NCBI GenBank assembly: GCA_037951105.1
Contig: JBAMJV010008213.1
Location: forward strand, 116,301-180,300
Source: Echinarachnius parma
Lineage: Eukaryota > Echinodermata > Echinoidea > Clypeasteroida > Echinarachniidae
Direction of reading: 5' to 3'
Length of the DNA: 64,000 bases
Shown: one piece after another, positions 10,011 through 20,978 of the stretch
Layout: each line of letters starts with the position of its first letter
How positions within the stretch are numbered: position 1 is the stretch's first letter
Position numbers and translations under genes: made by a program
Notes under the pieces: model-generated
The model's database searches: none
Told to the model about the DNA's origin: nothing
Seen by the model: the letters and a program-made list of their open reading frames with translations, nothing else

Positions 10011-12677
10011 AGTTCGTTCTAGAGCAGCTTGGTTTGAAGAAGGGGAGAATAATACTCAGTATTTTGAACAATTGTTGAAAGTAAATAAGAGGAAAAGTGT
10101 CATTAGAGAAATGTATAAGGAAAATGGAGAAATTACGAGGGATAAAAATGACATTTTAAAAGAGATAGACATTTTATGAAAAATTATATTCTTTGATAAA
10201 ATGATAGTGGTCAAAATAATGGTTTATTTTTTGATGATATTTTAAAGTTAAGTGAACAGAATAAAGAATCATGTGAAGGTAAAATGACGAAAGATGAGTG
10301 TTTTAAGGTTTTGAAAGAAATTAAATGGAATAAATCCCCTGGAAATGATGGGTTCACGGTGGAATTTTATGATACATTTTGGCCCTTATTAGGGGATTTG
10401 TTGGTAGAAGTATTGAATGAAACATTTGCAAGGGGGGGAATTGACGGTATCTCGAAAACAAGGGACTATAACATTGATAGAAAAAGAGGGAGAAGATGCG
10501 AAGCATATTAAAAATTATAGACCCATTACACTGTTAAATGTAGACTATAAAATATTATCGAAGGTTTTAGCAACTAGGATTAAAAAGGTTTTAAATGAAA
10601 TAATTCATTATGATCAGGTGGGATATATAAAAGACAGAAATATTGGGGAAGCGGTTCGATTAATAGAGGATATATTATTTTATTCTAAACATTCATTGGA
10701 TCAATGACAGGGGTTTCTGATTGCGGTAGATTTCGAAAAAGCTTTTGATTCTGTATCCCATCAATATTTATTGAAAGTGCTAAAATTGTTCGGTTTTGGT
10801 GATTCGTTTTGTTCTTGGGTGAAGATATTATATAATGATATAAGTAGTTGTATTATGAATGGGGGTTATTCCACTGGTTATTTTGATATAGAAACGGGGG
10901 TCAGACAAGGTGATCCATTGTCGCCCTATTTGTTTTTGGTTGCAATAGAATTATTGGCAAATGAAGTAAGGAGGGACAAAATAATTAAAGGGATACATTT
11001 TGGGGAGCATGAAATAAGACAAGTATTGTATGCAGATGATATGACGATTTTTTTGAAAGATTTAGACTCCATAAGAAGGTTGCAATATATATTTGAAGAA
11101 TTTGAAAAAGTAAGTGGTTTGAAAGTTAATAAGGAAAAGACACATGTTATGTATATGGGTGAGGAAAATGGGAAACAAGATGGGCCTTTATTTGGACAAT
11201 TTGTTAAGGAAGTAAAAATGTTAGGTGTTAATTTCTCGGTCGATTTTAGATTAAAAGATTATTTAAATTACAAAGAAATATTAAGTAAAATTAAAAAGCT
11301 TCTAGGTTGGTGGAAACAACGGTATTTGACTATTATGGGTAAAATACATTTATTGAAAACGTATGCATTAACAAAGTTGAATTATGTTTCATCTCTCCTT
11401 GTTGTTCCCCTATGGGTTTATATAGAAGTGGAGAAAATATCGTTTGATTTTATATGGGGAGGGAAGGATCGTATAAAAAGAAAAATTATGTATCAAAATT
11501 ATAATTATGGTGGAGTAAAAATGATTAATTTTGAAATATTTGTTAGAACGCAGCGGATAATGTGGGTGAAACGATTATTATATGGAGAAAGAAATTTGGG
11601 ATGGAAGTTATTTTTTGATTATTGCTTAAGTTCAGTAGGAGGAAGGCTAATTTTCTTATGTGATTATGAAATGCAAAAGATGAAGTTTAGGTTCAAGATT
11701 CCACCTTATTATTTGGAAATGTTGAAAGCTTGGAAAGAGATTGATAATTTAAGGCATGTTAATGGTTGTATGAATCCAATTATTTTTAATAATAGGAATA
11801 TATGTATAAAAAAAATAAGATGGTATTTGATAAAGAATTATTTGAACGAGGGATTGTTATGTTGAACCATGTTATGGATAATGGACATGTTAAACCCGTT
11901 GCATACTTTTTGAACCTTGGTATGAGAGGTGACAATTTACTTACAATAATTGATATATATCATGCGATTCCGAGGGATTGGAAAATTGATTTAGGTTTGA
12001 TACAATTTTGTGAGGTAGACTTAATCAATTATAATATGAATTTATATCTTTTGGATAAAAAATTAAGTTTTAAGGATGTACCATCAAGAAAAATATATGA
12101 TTATTTTATTAGAGAATTGCAAAAGACATATGATTTACAGATAAGAGATGGACAAAATAATTTTAATTTTATAGATAAAGAAATGTATGAATGTTTTTTT
12201 AGACCAAGAATAACATTAATAATTGGGAAACAGAGAGAGTTTCAATTTAAGTTACTCCATGGGGCAATTTACACTAAAGATAATTTATTTAGATTTGGAT
12301 TTGTTGAAGAAAACTTGTGTTCGTACTGTAAACGGGAAAGGGAAACATATTCGCATTTATTTTTATTTTGTTTAAATGTAAAATTGACATGGCAAGCTTT
12401 GATACAACGTTTTTTGTTAGATGAAATAAAGGTTTTAAATTGGCGGGATATATTTGTTGGATTGTCAGGTAATTCAAATAGAATAAAATGTTGCAATACC
12501 ATCATTTTTATGGTAAAATATATTTTATTTGTATTTAGAAAAGAGGGTGTTCTACCTAATATTGATAAAATACAGAAACTGTTATTGGATTATAAGGCCC
12601 AGGAAAAGGGAATAGCAATTAAAATGGGAAAATTAGGACTACATTTACAAAAATGGGAAACGGTCAAATTAGAATAA
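10011..12677 (+). pseudogene. LINE-A ORF2, reverse transcriptase to C-terminus, broken
   Basis: This is the main continuation of the endonuclease part at 326-1400. In order it has SRAAWFEEGEN, SPGNDGFTVEFY (near 10340), NYRPITLLNVDY, FEKAFDSVSH, GVRQGDPLSPYLF, the catalytic YADDM at about 11029-11043, a thumb region with WWKQRYLTIMGK, and a C-terminal C-x2-C-x7-H-x4-C motif (CSYC...H...C) near 12320, as in L1/Tx1 elements. Lesions are a shift near 10170-10205, a shift in a G-run near 10431, an in-frame TGA at 10705, and a shift in an A-run near 11810. It would copy its own RNA at a nicked target; this copy cannot. Confidence 0.9.
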
Positions 12678-13049
12678 GATTGAAAGAATGAACTCTTCAT
12701 ATGTGATGTTTCCCCCGTGAGCTTGTAAAAAAAAATTTAAAAAAAAGTATTTAAAAAGTATTGATTTAAATATGTATTTTGTAAGCATTATTATTATTTT
12801 TTTTGGTGGGGGGGGGGGGGGGGGGGTGAGTGTGTAGGGGGTGGGGAAGGGGGGATGAGAGAAGTAGCGTGTCTTACTTCTTTTTGTTTTTTGTTAAATC
12901 TCCATTGTGTTTAATTTTTGTGAATTACACTTGATTTGTTCACTTGAGATGTAAACTTGTATTTTCAAAAATGTTATTCAATTGTAAATGTTATGTTAAT
13001 AATTTGGAGAAATAAAAAATCATTTAAAAAAAAAAAAAAAAAAAAAAAA
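12678..13049 (+). other. LINE-A 3' untranslated region and poly(A) tail
   Basis: After the last ORF2 stop come AT-rich sequence, a long G-run near 12807-12827, and a polyadenylation-type AATAAA near 13010. An A-run of about 25 bases (13025-13049) follows. This is the expected end of a LINE inserted by target-primed reverse transcription. Confidence 0.75.
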
Positions 13050-13140
13050 GTGTGTGCGTGTTTGTGTGTATATGTGTGTGGGGATGTATGTGTGTACGGT
13101 GTGTGTGTGTGTGTATGTATGTTCGTCTATGTTTGTATAC
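13050..13140 (+). repeat. Imperfect TG microsatellite
   Basis: TG/TGTA-rich sequence starts directly after the LINE-A poly(A) tail, a common site of microsatellite growth. Confidence 0.8.
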
Positions 13141-13172
13141 TATAGCGGTATACTCATCAGGGAGATGATTAA

Positions 13173-14726
13173 AGCGAACCAAAACGCATAACACAAACCA
13201 AACTGTGTAGTAAGACCTATTTTCACACATCCCAAATGTCCCTGAATCACCCGTTCCATGATTTCTTTTGAAGAGTGGGCATAGTTTCTGTTTTGCTATT
13301 GTGACGGCTTGTCATACTGGATTTGATGTACACTTGGCTTGCCATAGGCAAGAATCTTTGGAAGTTAACATGGCTTGAAATTACAAACATCACGGCTTTT
13401 CTTGTGTATTTTATTCGGTCTTTTGTGAGGAACTCGGGAGAGTGTATTGGTTATGGAGTGTCGTACCATCAACTCGTAACACTATCGCAGGCTCTTTATG
13501 GATGCTCTGAATGGCGCCATGATTTTTGTTTGCCGCCGAAACGTGACGTTTTTCTGGACTGACGTTGATTGGTCTAGCCAAATACCATTTTAACTATTAG
13601 TTTAATAACGTATTTTTATGAAAAATCGGAGCGAACAAAAATACATTGCACTGCTTATAGTTTAGCATTTTGAATCAAATTATTTAGAATGTGTTTTATT
13701 TGTTTCTACTTCGAAAACATGTTAAACATGATAGTACTTATTTTCTAGTCAGAACGAGGGTGTTCATACGACCTTTGACTTGAATGATATCAACGAGCGC
13801 GTACGCGTTCGCAATCCTCCATAATTGCAATATTGCTGCTACTTTTAATTAAATAGTTATACTTAGAAATATCATGGTATATATAGATAATAATGATACA
13901 AAAGTCGTGCATTTATTTCCGCCCTAGCGAAGCATAATCTAGACCACGAGCATTAATTATTCTGATATGAATCACTGCAAAAGCAACTAAATTGGCTTCA
14001 GACAGTGAAACAATGCCATCTCGATACTACAGCTCAATTGTTTAGGTGAAATAGTGGGGTAAATGACAAACTTGCATTTCTTAAAACTGTAACTATAGAA
14101 ATACGTGTCTAGGCAGTTCATTCACTGTACAAGCCTTTGTTTTGTACGACAAAGAGGAATGACACCCCTTTCCGAATCAAAGAAAATGAATGTTTGGTAC
14201 GTAGTTCGGCATCTTCGCAGCTGTTTTGGGGGCATGCTAGAGTAAATCGAACATGCTCGGCACGAATCATACAGTAGTGTGCACGTTCACGCTTACGCCA
14301 AAACAATTGTTACCATGGCAACCTCTGACAATTCTGTCAAGAGGCTATGGTATATTGGCTAAATAACCACATTTAGTCACATTTCCACTCTTCCCCGTCT
14401 TAAATGGTCGTTGGTTAATATCTTCTCTTTTTATTTATATACTTTTTGGTGTGGCCTGTGTTTCAACAAAGACAAAATTGTCTCTTTTTTCAAAATGATC
14501 ATTAATGGAATTTTGGCTGTGAAGTCCTAAAAAACGTCACATCTTTGCTGGGGGTCTGCACAAAAATGTAAACATGGCAGTTTCCATGTTAGTACGGAAC
14601 GCCGCAAAAAATAATTTATGTCGTCTCTTTGCGAGATTGCCATTTTGTGTGATTTGTATATCAAATTAAAGCTCTCGGTGTCACAAACGAAGTAGCATAT
14701 ATGAAATGCTATTATTTTGGTTCGCT
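13173..14726. mobile_element. TTAA-flanked element, 1.55 kb, non-coding
   Basis: AGCGAACCAAAA follows TTAA at 13169-13172, and its exact reverse complement TTTTGGTTCGCT precedes TTAA at 14727-14730. The short perfect 12-bp terminal repeats and TTAA fit a piggyBac-type transposon. The interior has many stops in all frames and no transposase motif that I can see, so it is non-autonomous. Confidence 0.72.
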
Positions 14727-14829
14727 TTAAGTCAATCCTGCTTTCTTAACTTTTAGTATATTGAATTTCCTACAATGTTCGCCAGATTGCATTTTTCCCA
14801 GTGAAAAAATGCAAAATCTCCCTACGGTG

Positions 14830-14925
14830 GGAGGGGGGAAACGTCCTCCCCCACCTTCTCCCACTCGGACGCTTCGCTCCCTCGCCTCATCCACCCCCCC
14901 CCCCCCCTCCCACTTCTCAAAACGG
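14830..14925. repeat. G-rich and C-rich homopolymer patches
   Basis: A G-run near 14830 and C-runs at about 14848 and 14897-14911 sit in a patch of clearly higher GC. No coding or RNA signal was recognised. Confidence 0.5.
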
Positions 14926-15071
14926 ATCTTCGCCACTGATTGTAGACAGTATGATTTAAAAAATACAAAAAATAAAAACAAATATTTAGGTATATTCGTC
15001 ATTTGTTCATGTTAATCAGACCGCATTAGCAGGTAATTATACAAAATTAAAAAAAGTTACATGTTCATATA

Positions 15072-15153
15072 GTAGTCGTGGCCGAGCGGTTAAGGCGACA
15101 TACTAGAAATTTGTTGGGGTCTCCCCGCATAGGTTCGAATCCTGCCGACTACG
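15072..15153 (+). tRNA. tRNA-Ser (anticodon AGA), possibly decayed
   Basis: An 82-nt class II tRNA. The acceptor GTAGTCG pairs perfectly with CGACTAC (15146-15152), and the D region is GGCCGAGCGGTTAAGGC. The anticodon loop CTAGAAA places AGA at 15105-15107. The long variable arm has a GGGG/CCCC stem and the T loop is TTCGAAT. Weak points are a T-T mismatch in the anticodon stem and an A-C mismatch plus T-G wobble in the T stem. The first T-run that could stop Pol III is near 15189. It decodes UCU-type serine codons if functional. Confidence 0.72.
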
Positions 15154-15249
15154 ATATGCTTTCGTCATGAGAACGAAAAGTTAAAAGTTTTTCTTACAAC
15201 TTAGAAGAAGAAGAAAACAAAACTACATTTTACTTCAGGCTCCATTTGA

Positions 15250-15434
15250 TTTAAAGGGATAGAGCTTGTTGCATTGTAACATTTTAGCGGTTCCTTATTG
15301 TTTTCATATTAACAATAGAGGCATAGAACAGTTTCTGTTTTTCAAATTTATCTTCCGTTATAAAAAGATATTTATAGTTATCGTATTATTTTATTAACCA
15401 TTTGCTAGTTTTGCGCATGTCAACAAAGTTACTA
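15250..15434. repeat. Relic of TTAA elements of families 2 and 3
   Basis: It begins TTAAAGGGATAGAGC, like the end of the element at 54363-54999 in reverse. It then matches the inverted family of 16386-16764 (AGCGGTTCC..., ATGTCAACAAAGTTACTA), ending at the TTAA at 15435 that flanks the next element. It looks like a chimera of two related elements. Confidence 0.5.
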
Positions 15435-15438
15435 TTAA

Positions 15439-15850
15439 AGGGGACCACCAGGCAAAGAACAACACATAATTATATGTTTTGATACTGTTTTGTGATATCA
15501 AATAGATACCCAACATTTTGCAAAGGGTTGTGTAATTCATAAACAAAGCAATTAATTTCCACCACTTACGGAACCACTACTATTTCCTGGTTCCGTACGG
15601 GCCAAACATTTGCGAGTGCGCCAATGCTATTCACGCGTCCGTTTGGAGACAATATAATCCCGGGCGATTCGTTCGCTCTGGACTCGTACATGCAGACCCA
15701 TGAACGCATGCTTTAGAATGGTGATGCGTTTTCCAATTATAATGTATATATTTTTCTGGAAACATATTTTTGTGAACTTGTTGATGGAATGGAATACTAA
15801 AGATGTTACCTTTCATTCATAAGAATATTATTTTTGGGTGGTGGTACCCT
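15439..15850. mobile_element. TTAA-flanked miniature element, family 1
   Basis: It opens AGGGGACCACCAGGC after TTAA 15435-15438 and ends GGTGGTGGTACCCT before TTAA 15851-15854. Two further copies are in the window: 57288-57694, and a diverged one at 47604-47917. All three share the ACGGAACCA and TGCGCCAAT interior motifs. At 412 bp and non-coding, it must rely on a transposase from elsewhere. Confidence 0.82.
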
Positions 15851-15854
15851 TTAA

Positions 15855-16385
15855 ATCCTTGTAAATGAAATCATATTGTAACTTTATGAAGCCTGATAAA
15901 AACGTGGCGATGAGGAGATAAGAAGGTTCGTTACACAGAAAAGAAGCCATTGACTATAACCAAGCACAATTGTAATATAAAGTAATGTTTATTTTTCAGA
16001 ATATTAACAAAATAAACGTCTTTCTTACAAAAGAATAAGTATGTACACAGTCAAGCAGAATTATGCAAAAATGCAGATTCGTTGGTTGAGAAGAGCGCTG
16101 AGTCACTATGCATTAATTTTCTACTTCCGAGATATTATCATGTTTAAAGTTTGGGAGCCCTGTGGAAACCAAACTTAGCTCTCAAGTATTTGGTTGATAA
16201 ATACTTCGAAAAAAAGAAATAACTATCATCTGAAAATGATGCATGATAAAGAGAAAGTTTCAATCTCCAAGATTATATGCGTATCTCAATTAAGACAAAA
16301 AAGAACGTTACGCCATTATAACTCTAACCAGCCGAATACAATTTCAATTTCAATTTAAATGTATTTGTATTTTCCAATAAAATAT
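15855..16385. other. No gene seen
   Basis: AT-rich unique-looking sequence with no coding, RNA or strong repeat signal. A short CAATTTCAATTT-rich stretch near 16340 precedes the next element. Confidence 0.5.
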
Positions 16386-16764
16386 AGGGACTTAGTAACA
16401 TTGTCCAAATCCTCAAAATCTAATTGGAATTCTAGCGGTTCCCTCATACCTTGTTGTATTTGTATTAACAATAAAAGCATGGGACAGGTTTCGTTTTTTT
16501 TCTTTTTTCCTTTCGTTAAAAAGATATTTACGATTGAAGTGTTCAAATGCTAAATAATCCAGTGGATCGTGAGAACCGTGTACAAAGTAAGTGCAATGAG
16601 TTAGTGAATAGCACATTGCATTTTTGCTCATTAGTCGGCCATAAATCGTCCATTTGACTTGAAAGTTTCACACAATACCCTGTAGACATATCAGATAACA
16701 ACAAAATACATTGTACCTGCCATTTATCACTTTTTGCACATGTCAACAAAGTTACTAGATCCCT
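16386..16764. mobile_element. TTAA-type miniature element, family 2 (inverted)
   Basis: This starts AGGGACTTAGTAACATTG and ends CTTTGTTGACATGTGCA in reverse, closing ACTAGATCCCT before TTAA at 16765-16768. The left flank is ATAT, so that target copy has decayed. The complete sister is at 53981-54358; other copies are at 24595-24953 and 60484-60711. Confidence 0.75.
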
Positions 16765-16768
16765 TTAA

Positions 16769-17270
16769 GATAATTATTATTCACAAAATAAAGGAATACA
16801 TTTTGAAATATACAATCAAGTTCACGAATAATTTTCCACACTTCCGTGTATAAACTTATGCTGAAAAGGCCCCATCACCTCGCATTTCTCGTTCATACGG
16901 AATAATTATTTGAAAATGTTCGCGTAGAAAATATTTCGTGAACCTAACCGTAATCAAGTAGGTTTTGGTTTCGAATAAATACGATTAGTACGATGAATAC
17001 GCATGAATACGATTGTTTAACTCTAACCCTTTTCCCTTTTCTTTTTGCACCGATCCCCTTACGCTTCTACATACCACAATCTTACTTTTCGTAGTTATCT
17101 GAAACACTTTCGTTTTAACATAATAACAATGTGTGTGCTGTAATTCGATCAATGACATCAATCAGATTTTATTAAATATGCGTACATTGTATTCGATGAC
17201 AATAATAATGATATTCTTTAAATGACGTAGTGCTGGGTTTCGAGAGGTTATGGTTACTATTCAAAACAAA
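16769..17270. other. No gene seen
   Basis: AT-rich sequence without a convincing open frame, RNA gene or repeat border. It ends at the GAT repeat. Confidence 0.5.
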
Positions 17271-17280
17271 GAATGACAAA

Positions 17281-17480
17281 TGATAATATGATGATGGCGA
17301 TGATGATGATGATGAAGAAGAAAAAGATGATGATGATGATGTTGAAGATGACGATGATGATACAGAAAAAGAGGATTATGAAGGTGATGAATACAAATAT
17401 GATGGTGATGATGATGATGATAATAACGATGATGATACAGATGACTTTGATGATAACGATGATGATAATGACAATTAATA
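17281..17480. repeat. (GAT)n microsatellite, imperfect
   Basis: About 200 bp dominated by ATG/GAT triplets with AAG interruptions. The Met-, Asp- or Ile-rich frames across it are artefacts of the repeat. Confidence 0.9.
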
Positions 17481-17811
17481 ATAGCGATAGCGGGGGGTTA
17501 TGATCATACAATAAGAATAACACAGCGCTAATAATGCTAATTAAAAATTTAACAATGATAAAATAGAACTGATCATGTAAAGCTGTAACGGCACGTTTAC
17601 TGAATAAATACAATTGATGAATATTGATATAACTTACTATTAAATTAGTTTCATAACAAGTGAATATATTTACGAGATTAAAAGCTGCAATAAACAATTA
17701 TCTATGTACATATAACGGTGTATATACATTACTGCAAGATTGTCAATTTGTCAGGAAAGACCTAAATGGGTAGTACAGTTTTGCTCGAAAGGAATATAAC
17801 ATTATAAACGA

Positions 17812-18145
17812 CTAAGTAAAAAGCCTGTTATCATTTAAAAAGTGCCATTAAAACACAAGAGGGCGCTCTGTTAAAAAGCATTGGTTCCAACCATTTTTCA
17901 TAACAAATTATGCATATGATGTTTTGTTGAAATAATGATCAAATAGAGAGATCATCAACAACTATTAAAAAACCTCTTTTTAGCATTTTTGAAAGTAAGC
18001 ATTTTAAACTTTTTTTAAAGATCATCGAATAAATCTGGGTCCCAGATTTATTACGATCGGATATACTGATTGATATTTCCGCCGTTACTGAACGGATTTT
18101 GGACCAAATACAGTTTATTCTATCATTACAATTGTATGTTCTTTC
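17812..18145 (+). repeat. Interspersed repeat R, copy 1
   Basis: This matches 60064-60415 in the same orientation: both contain a GGCGCTCT- or GGCGCTAT-type motif, GAGATATCATCAACGACT-like sequence, a GATATTTC-GCCGTT-CTGAAC block, and end TTTATTCT-TCATTA-AATTGTATGTTCTTTC. The divergence is considerable. No coding capacity or terminal repeat was recognised. Confidence 0.65.
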
Positions 18146-18286
18146 TGTCCCGGGCCGGAGGAGCCCGGGTGGTCAATCCGACTCGTGAATAGTACACGTC
18201 ACACACAGACGCATACATCATCCGAAACAAAACGAACAATCAAACAAAACGATCAATTGGTAAACAAACACACAGGCTAATGACTA

Positions 18287-18707
18287 CCGTATTTGCCGGC
18301 GTAATCGCCGCACCCGCGTAAAGGCCGCATGCCGAATTTGAGCATTGAAATTCGAAAACAAAAGTTGGAGAAAAGTGCGCTAGGATAAGTACAATAGAAT
18401 AATAGAAGCCAACGCATCGCTGTGTGTATTTAAAATTAAAGAACTTACCGCGAACAATTGGCTACCCTGCTACGCTAATTGAGAAACCGTTCTAGGCCAG
18501 GGTAAACGTAAACAATTTGGCTATTATGTTTTATCACACAGTACAATACAGTGCAATACAACTAATCGTCCCACATCTGCTGAAATGTGTTGTTTTGAGG
18601 CTAGTCAAGAGTGAAAATTTGACTATCGCCGCGTATGCGCCGCACCCAAACTTTTGAGGGGTTTTTTTAAGGTAAAAAAGGTGCGGCGATTACGCCGGCA
18701 AATACAG
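18287..18707. mobile_element. TA-flanked miniature DNA element (mariner/pogo-like)
   Basis: Terminal inverted repeats of about 28 bp contain GTATTTGCCGGCGTAATCGC and reach inward to GCACC. The element sits between TA at 18285-18286 and TA at 18708-18709. The TA target and termini fit the Tc1/mariner superfamily; the pogo-like label is tentative. The 421-bp interior has no transposase. The two termini are nearly identical, so it is fairly young. Confidence 0.78.
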
Positions 18708-18709
18708 TA

Positions 18710-19340
18710 CTTCAGACCAGTACGCGAAATAACTATAGGTAAGGCAGAGTATATATAAGGTGAGCTGGTGCTATAATTATAATTAAACAAATACAAATCA
18801 AATAATTATTTAAGGGCTCACAATTGGCACCATAAATATAATCGCTAACCGAATTCGATTAACAAATAACAACCATCAATCACAGTAAACACTCATAATC
18901 GATTAATTAAACACATAATATTTCTTTGGGGTAAATACATTTGTGTAAATTCAAACCCCATTACGTTTCACCCAAGTTAGAAAATATCCGCTTCTCAGGC
19001 CTGAGGAGAGGTTGAGAGATTCGTGCCTCTAGTAGAATTTTATCACCGTTTACACCGTTCTTATCGGTTTACTGCGTGTAACTGGAGGAGATTATCTCTA
19101 TAATACCACTAGGTCTCGGGGGGCAGTTAACAGGGCATGGAATATTGACGAAAGCTATTAAAATATTTGAGTTGATTTCCACCGTGGTGGAGATCACGGC
19201 TAACTTAGTGAAACGTAATGCTAAAAGAAAGTGGAATTTCGCAAAGAAAAACCGAAAAATAATGAAACGTGAATCCTAACCATCTGGCCAGACAGTGAAA
19301 TAATACTCGCGAGAAATAAATCAATAAAACCTGAGATCTC
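18710..19340. other. No gene seen
   Basis: AT-rich non-coding sequence with a weak hairpin (GGCCTGAGGAGAGG) near 19000. No gene or mobile-element border is supported. Confidence 0.5.
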
Positions 19341-19349
19341 GAGTCCACG

Positions 19350-19610
19350 TTATCGTGATCGTCGCCAGAAGACTAAAGGTGGTCATCGTTGTCGATGTAC
19401 GTGCCGTCGAATTGCTTATGCGCGTCCCACAGTGCATCGGCGATGTAAACGGGCGTAGCACCTCCGGGACCAACGCGGCTGTAGATGGCGATCGAGTGGA
19501 TAGCGATCCGACATCGGACGGTCTACCTCGTCGACGACGCCTTCGTCAGGAAGAGCTGCATGGCCTTGGTTACGGCCTGGCCATGAGACCCTATGGAAAG
19601 TTTCAATTAT
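19350..19610 (-). pseudogene. GC-rich patch, possible decayed coding exon
   Basis: A local GC island in AT-rich surroundings. On the minus strand one frame reads a protein-like stretch containing GPGGATPVYIADALWDAHKQ and closes at TAG near 19379. Another frame reads LPDEGVVDEVDRP just upstream, so a frame change would be needed to join them. I do not recognise the product. It could be a relic of a host exon or a captured cDNA fragment, and plus-strand frames are also partly open. Confidence 0.22.
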
Positions 19611-19639
19611 GCATGACATTCCCTATCAATATATTGTAA

Positions 19640-20975
19640 GAGCCTTTAAAAATAAACAAGTGAACAAAATCTTTGTACATTAATTTGTATGTTTATTCAA
19701 ATCTCCAAAAGTAAGCACTAAATATAACCTCTTGTGTTCACATCGTCATCATCCAGTATTCAATCCAATAAAATCGCTAATAATGCGTACATAGTATGTC
19801 TAACATCAACTGATATATCATACAATATTTGTAAGCAATTAGAAATAGCATTTCTCCAAATATCTTAAACTATAAATAATATACAAAAGTAGATAACAAA
19901 TTTCAAGACTTACCACAAACTGTGGGAAATTATACTGTAACGCAACACAAAGTCGGTATCACGTACGTCCGTTTCTGCTGCCTTACAAAATCAAACTGAT
20001 CCCACAATCTAGCCCGCGAAAACATATACCTAAAATACATTGATGATACAGCTATTTAGCTATTACCCTAACATTAACGGGCGTTGTTAAACATGGTTAA
20101 TTCATGAAGTTCAAATTGAATATGAAAGACATATTACGTAATCAGTAAGCATCAGTATTCAGAGGATAATCACATAATAATGAATATTCATGTTAAGCAT
20201 GACGACAGAGCATATTTAATGAGACACGTGATTCTATAAACCAATCATAAATTAACGAGTGTATCCACGTGATCGTAATTAACCAATAAAACATCAGGAA
20301 TAATACCACAACATAATGTAAATGCGTCTGGCGCGATCTGCGTCAAGATAAGACAACTCTACTCGTGACATTTTCAAATTTTACACGCAGTTTTTCAATA
20401 TATCACAACAAATTTCCTCGGGGATTTAGCGCCTTTTGGTTGAAAGCTCTTCATATACGGACTTGATTTTCAAGCGTGCCTTTGTACTGATGCCTAGGCA
20501 GAACTAGAGGGATCGATTGGATAACGATTAGAAAAGAAGCAATTATGATATCTCCGGTGGCGAAAGACAAGCATCAATGGGCTAGTGAAATATTACAGGT
20601 GTAAAACGGTTTACCGATTACTGGTAATTGTTTACTTTTTAGCCCGGACCAAAGTTATGTCACTGATGAGATTTATTTGCTCCGAAGTGTTATATCACCA
20701 ATCAGGCTGTAATCATAATTTGTTTAACAAACGTGTAAATTATAATGGATTTCTGTCTGACAGCGTTGAATAATTATAATGTTACTAAACCGGTTAATAA
20801 ATGCAATATTATGGTGTTTTCGCTCAGCGACGTACGGAGCTTTCAACGACGCGAGAGCGATCTATTGCCACGTCCGCCGCGCTCAAACAACTCTCGTTTA
20901 CAAGCAGTTTCGCTAATACGGTGAACGCGGACGTACGTACGTAGACTGCATGACGTCACCACTCCTTGTCACAGG
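19640..20975. other. No gene seen
   Basis: AT-rich sequence with no supported gene. A CG-richer patch near 20820-20950 contains a repeated ACGTACGTACGT-like motif just before the palindromic region. Confidence 0.5.
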
Positions 20976-20978
20976 CAA

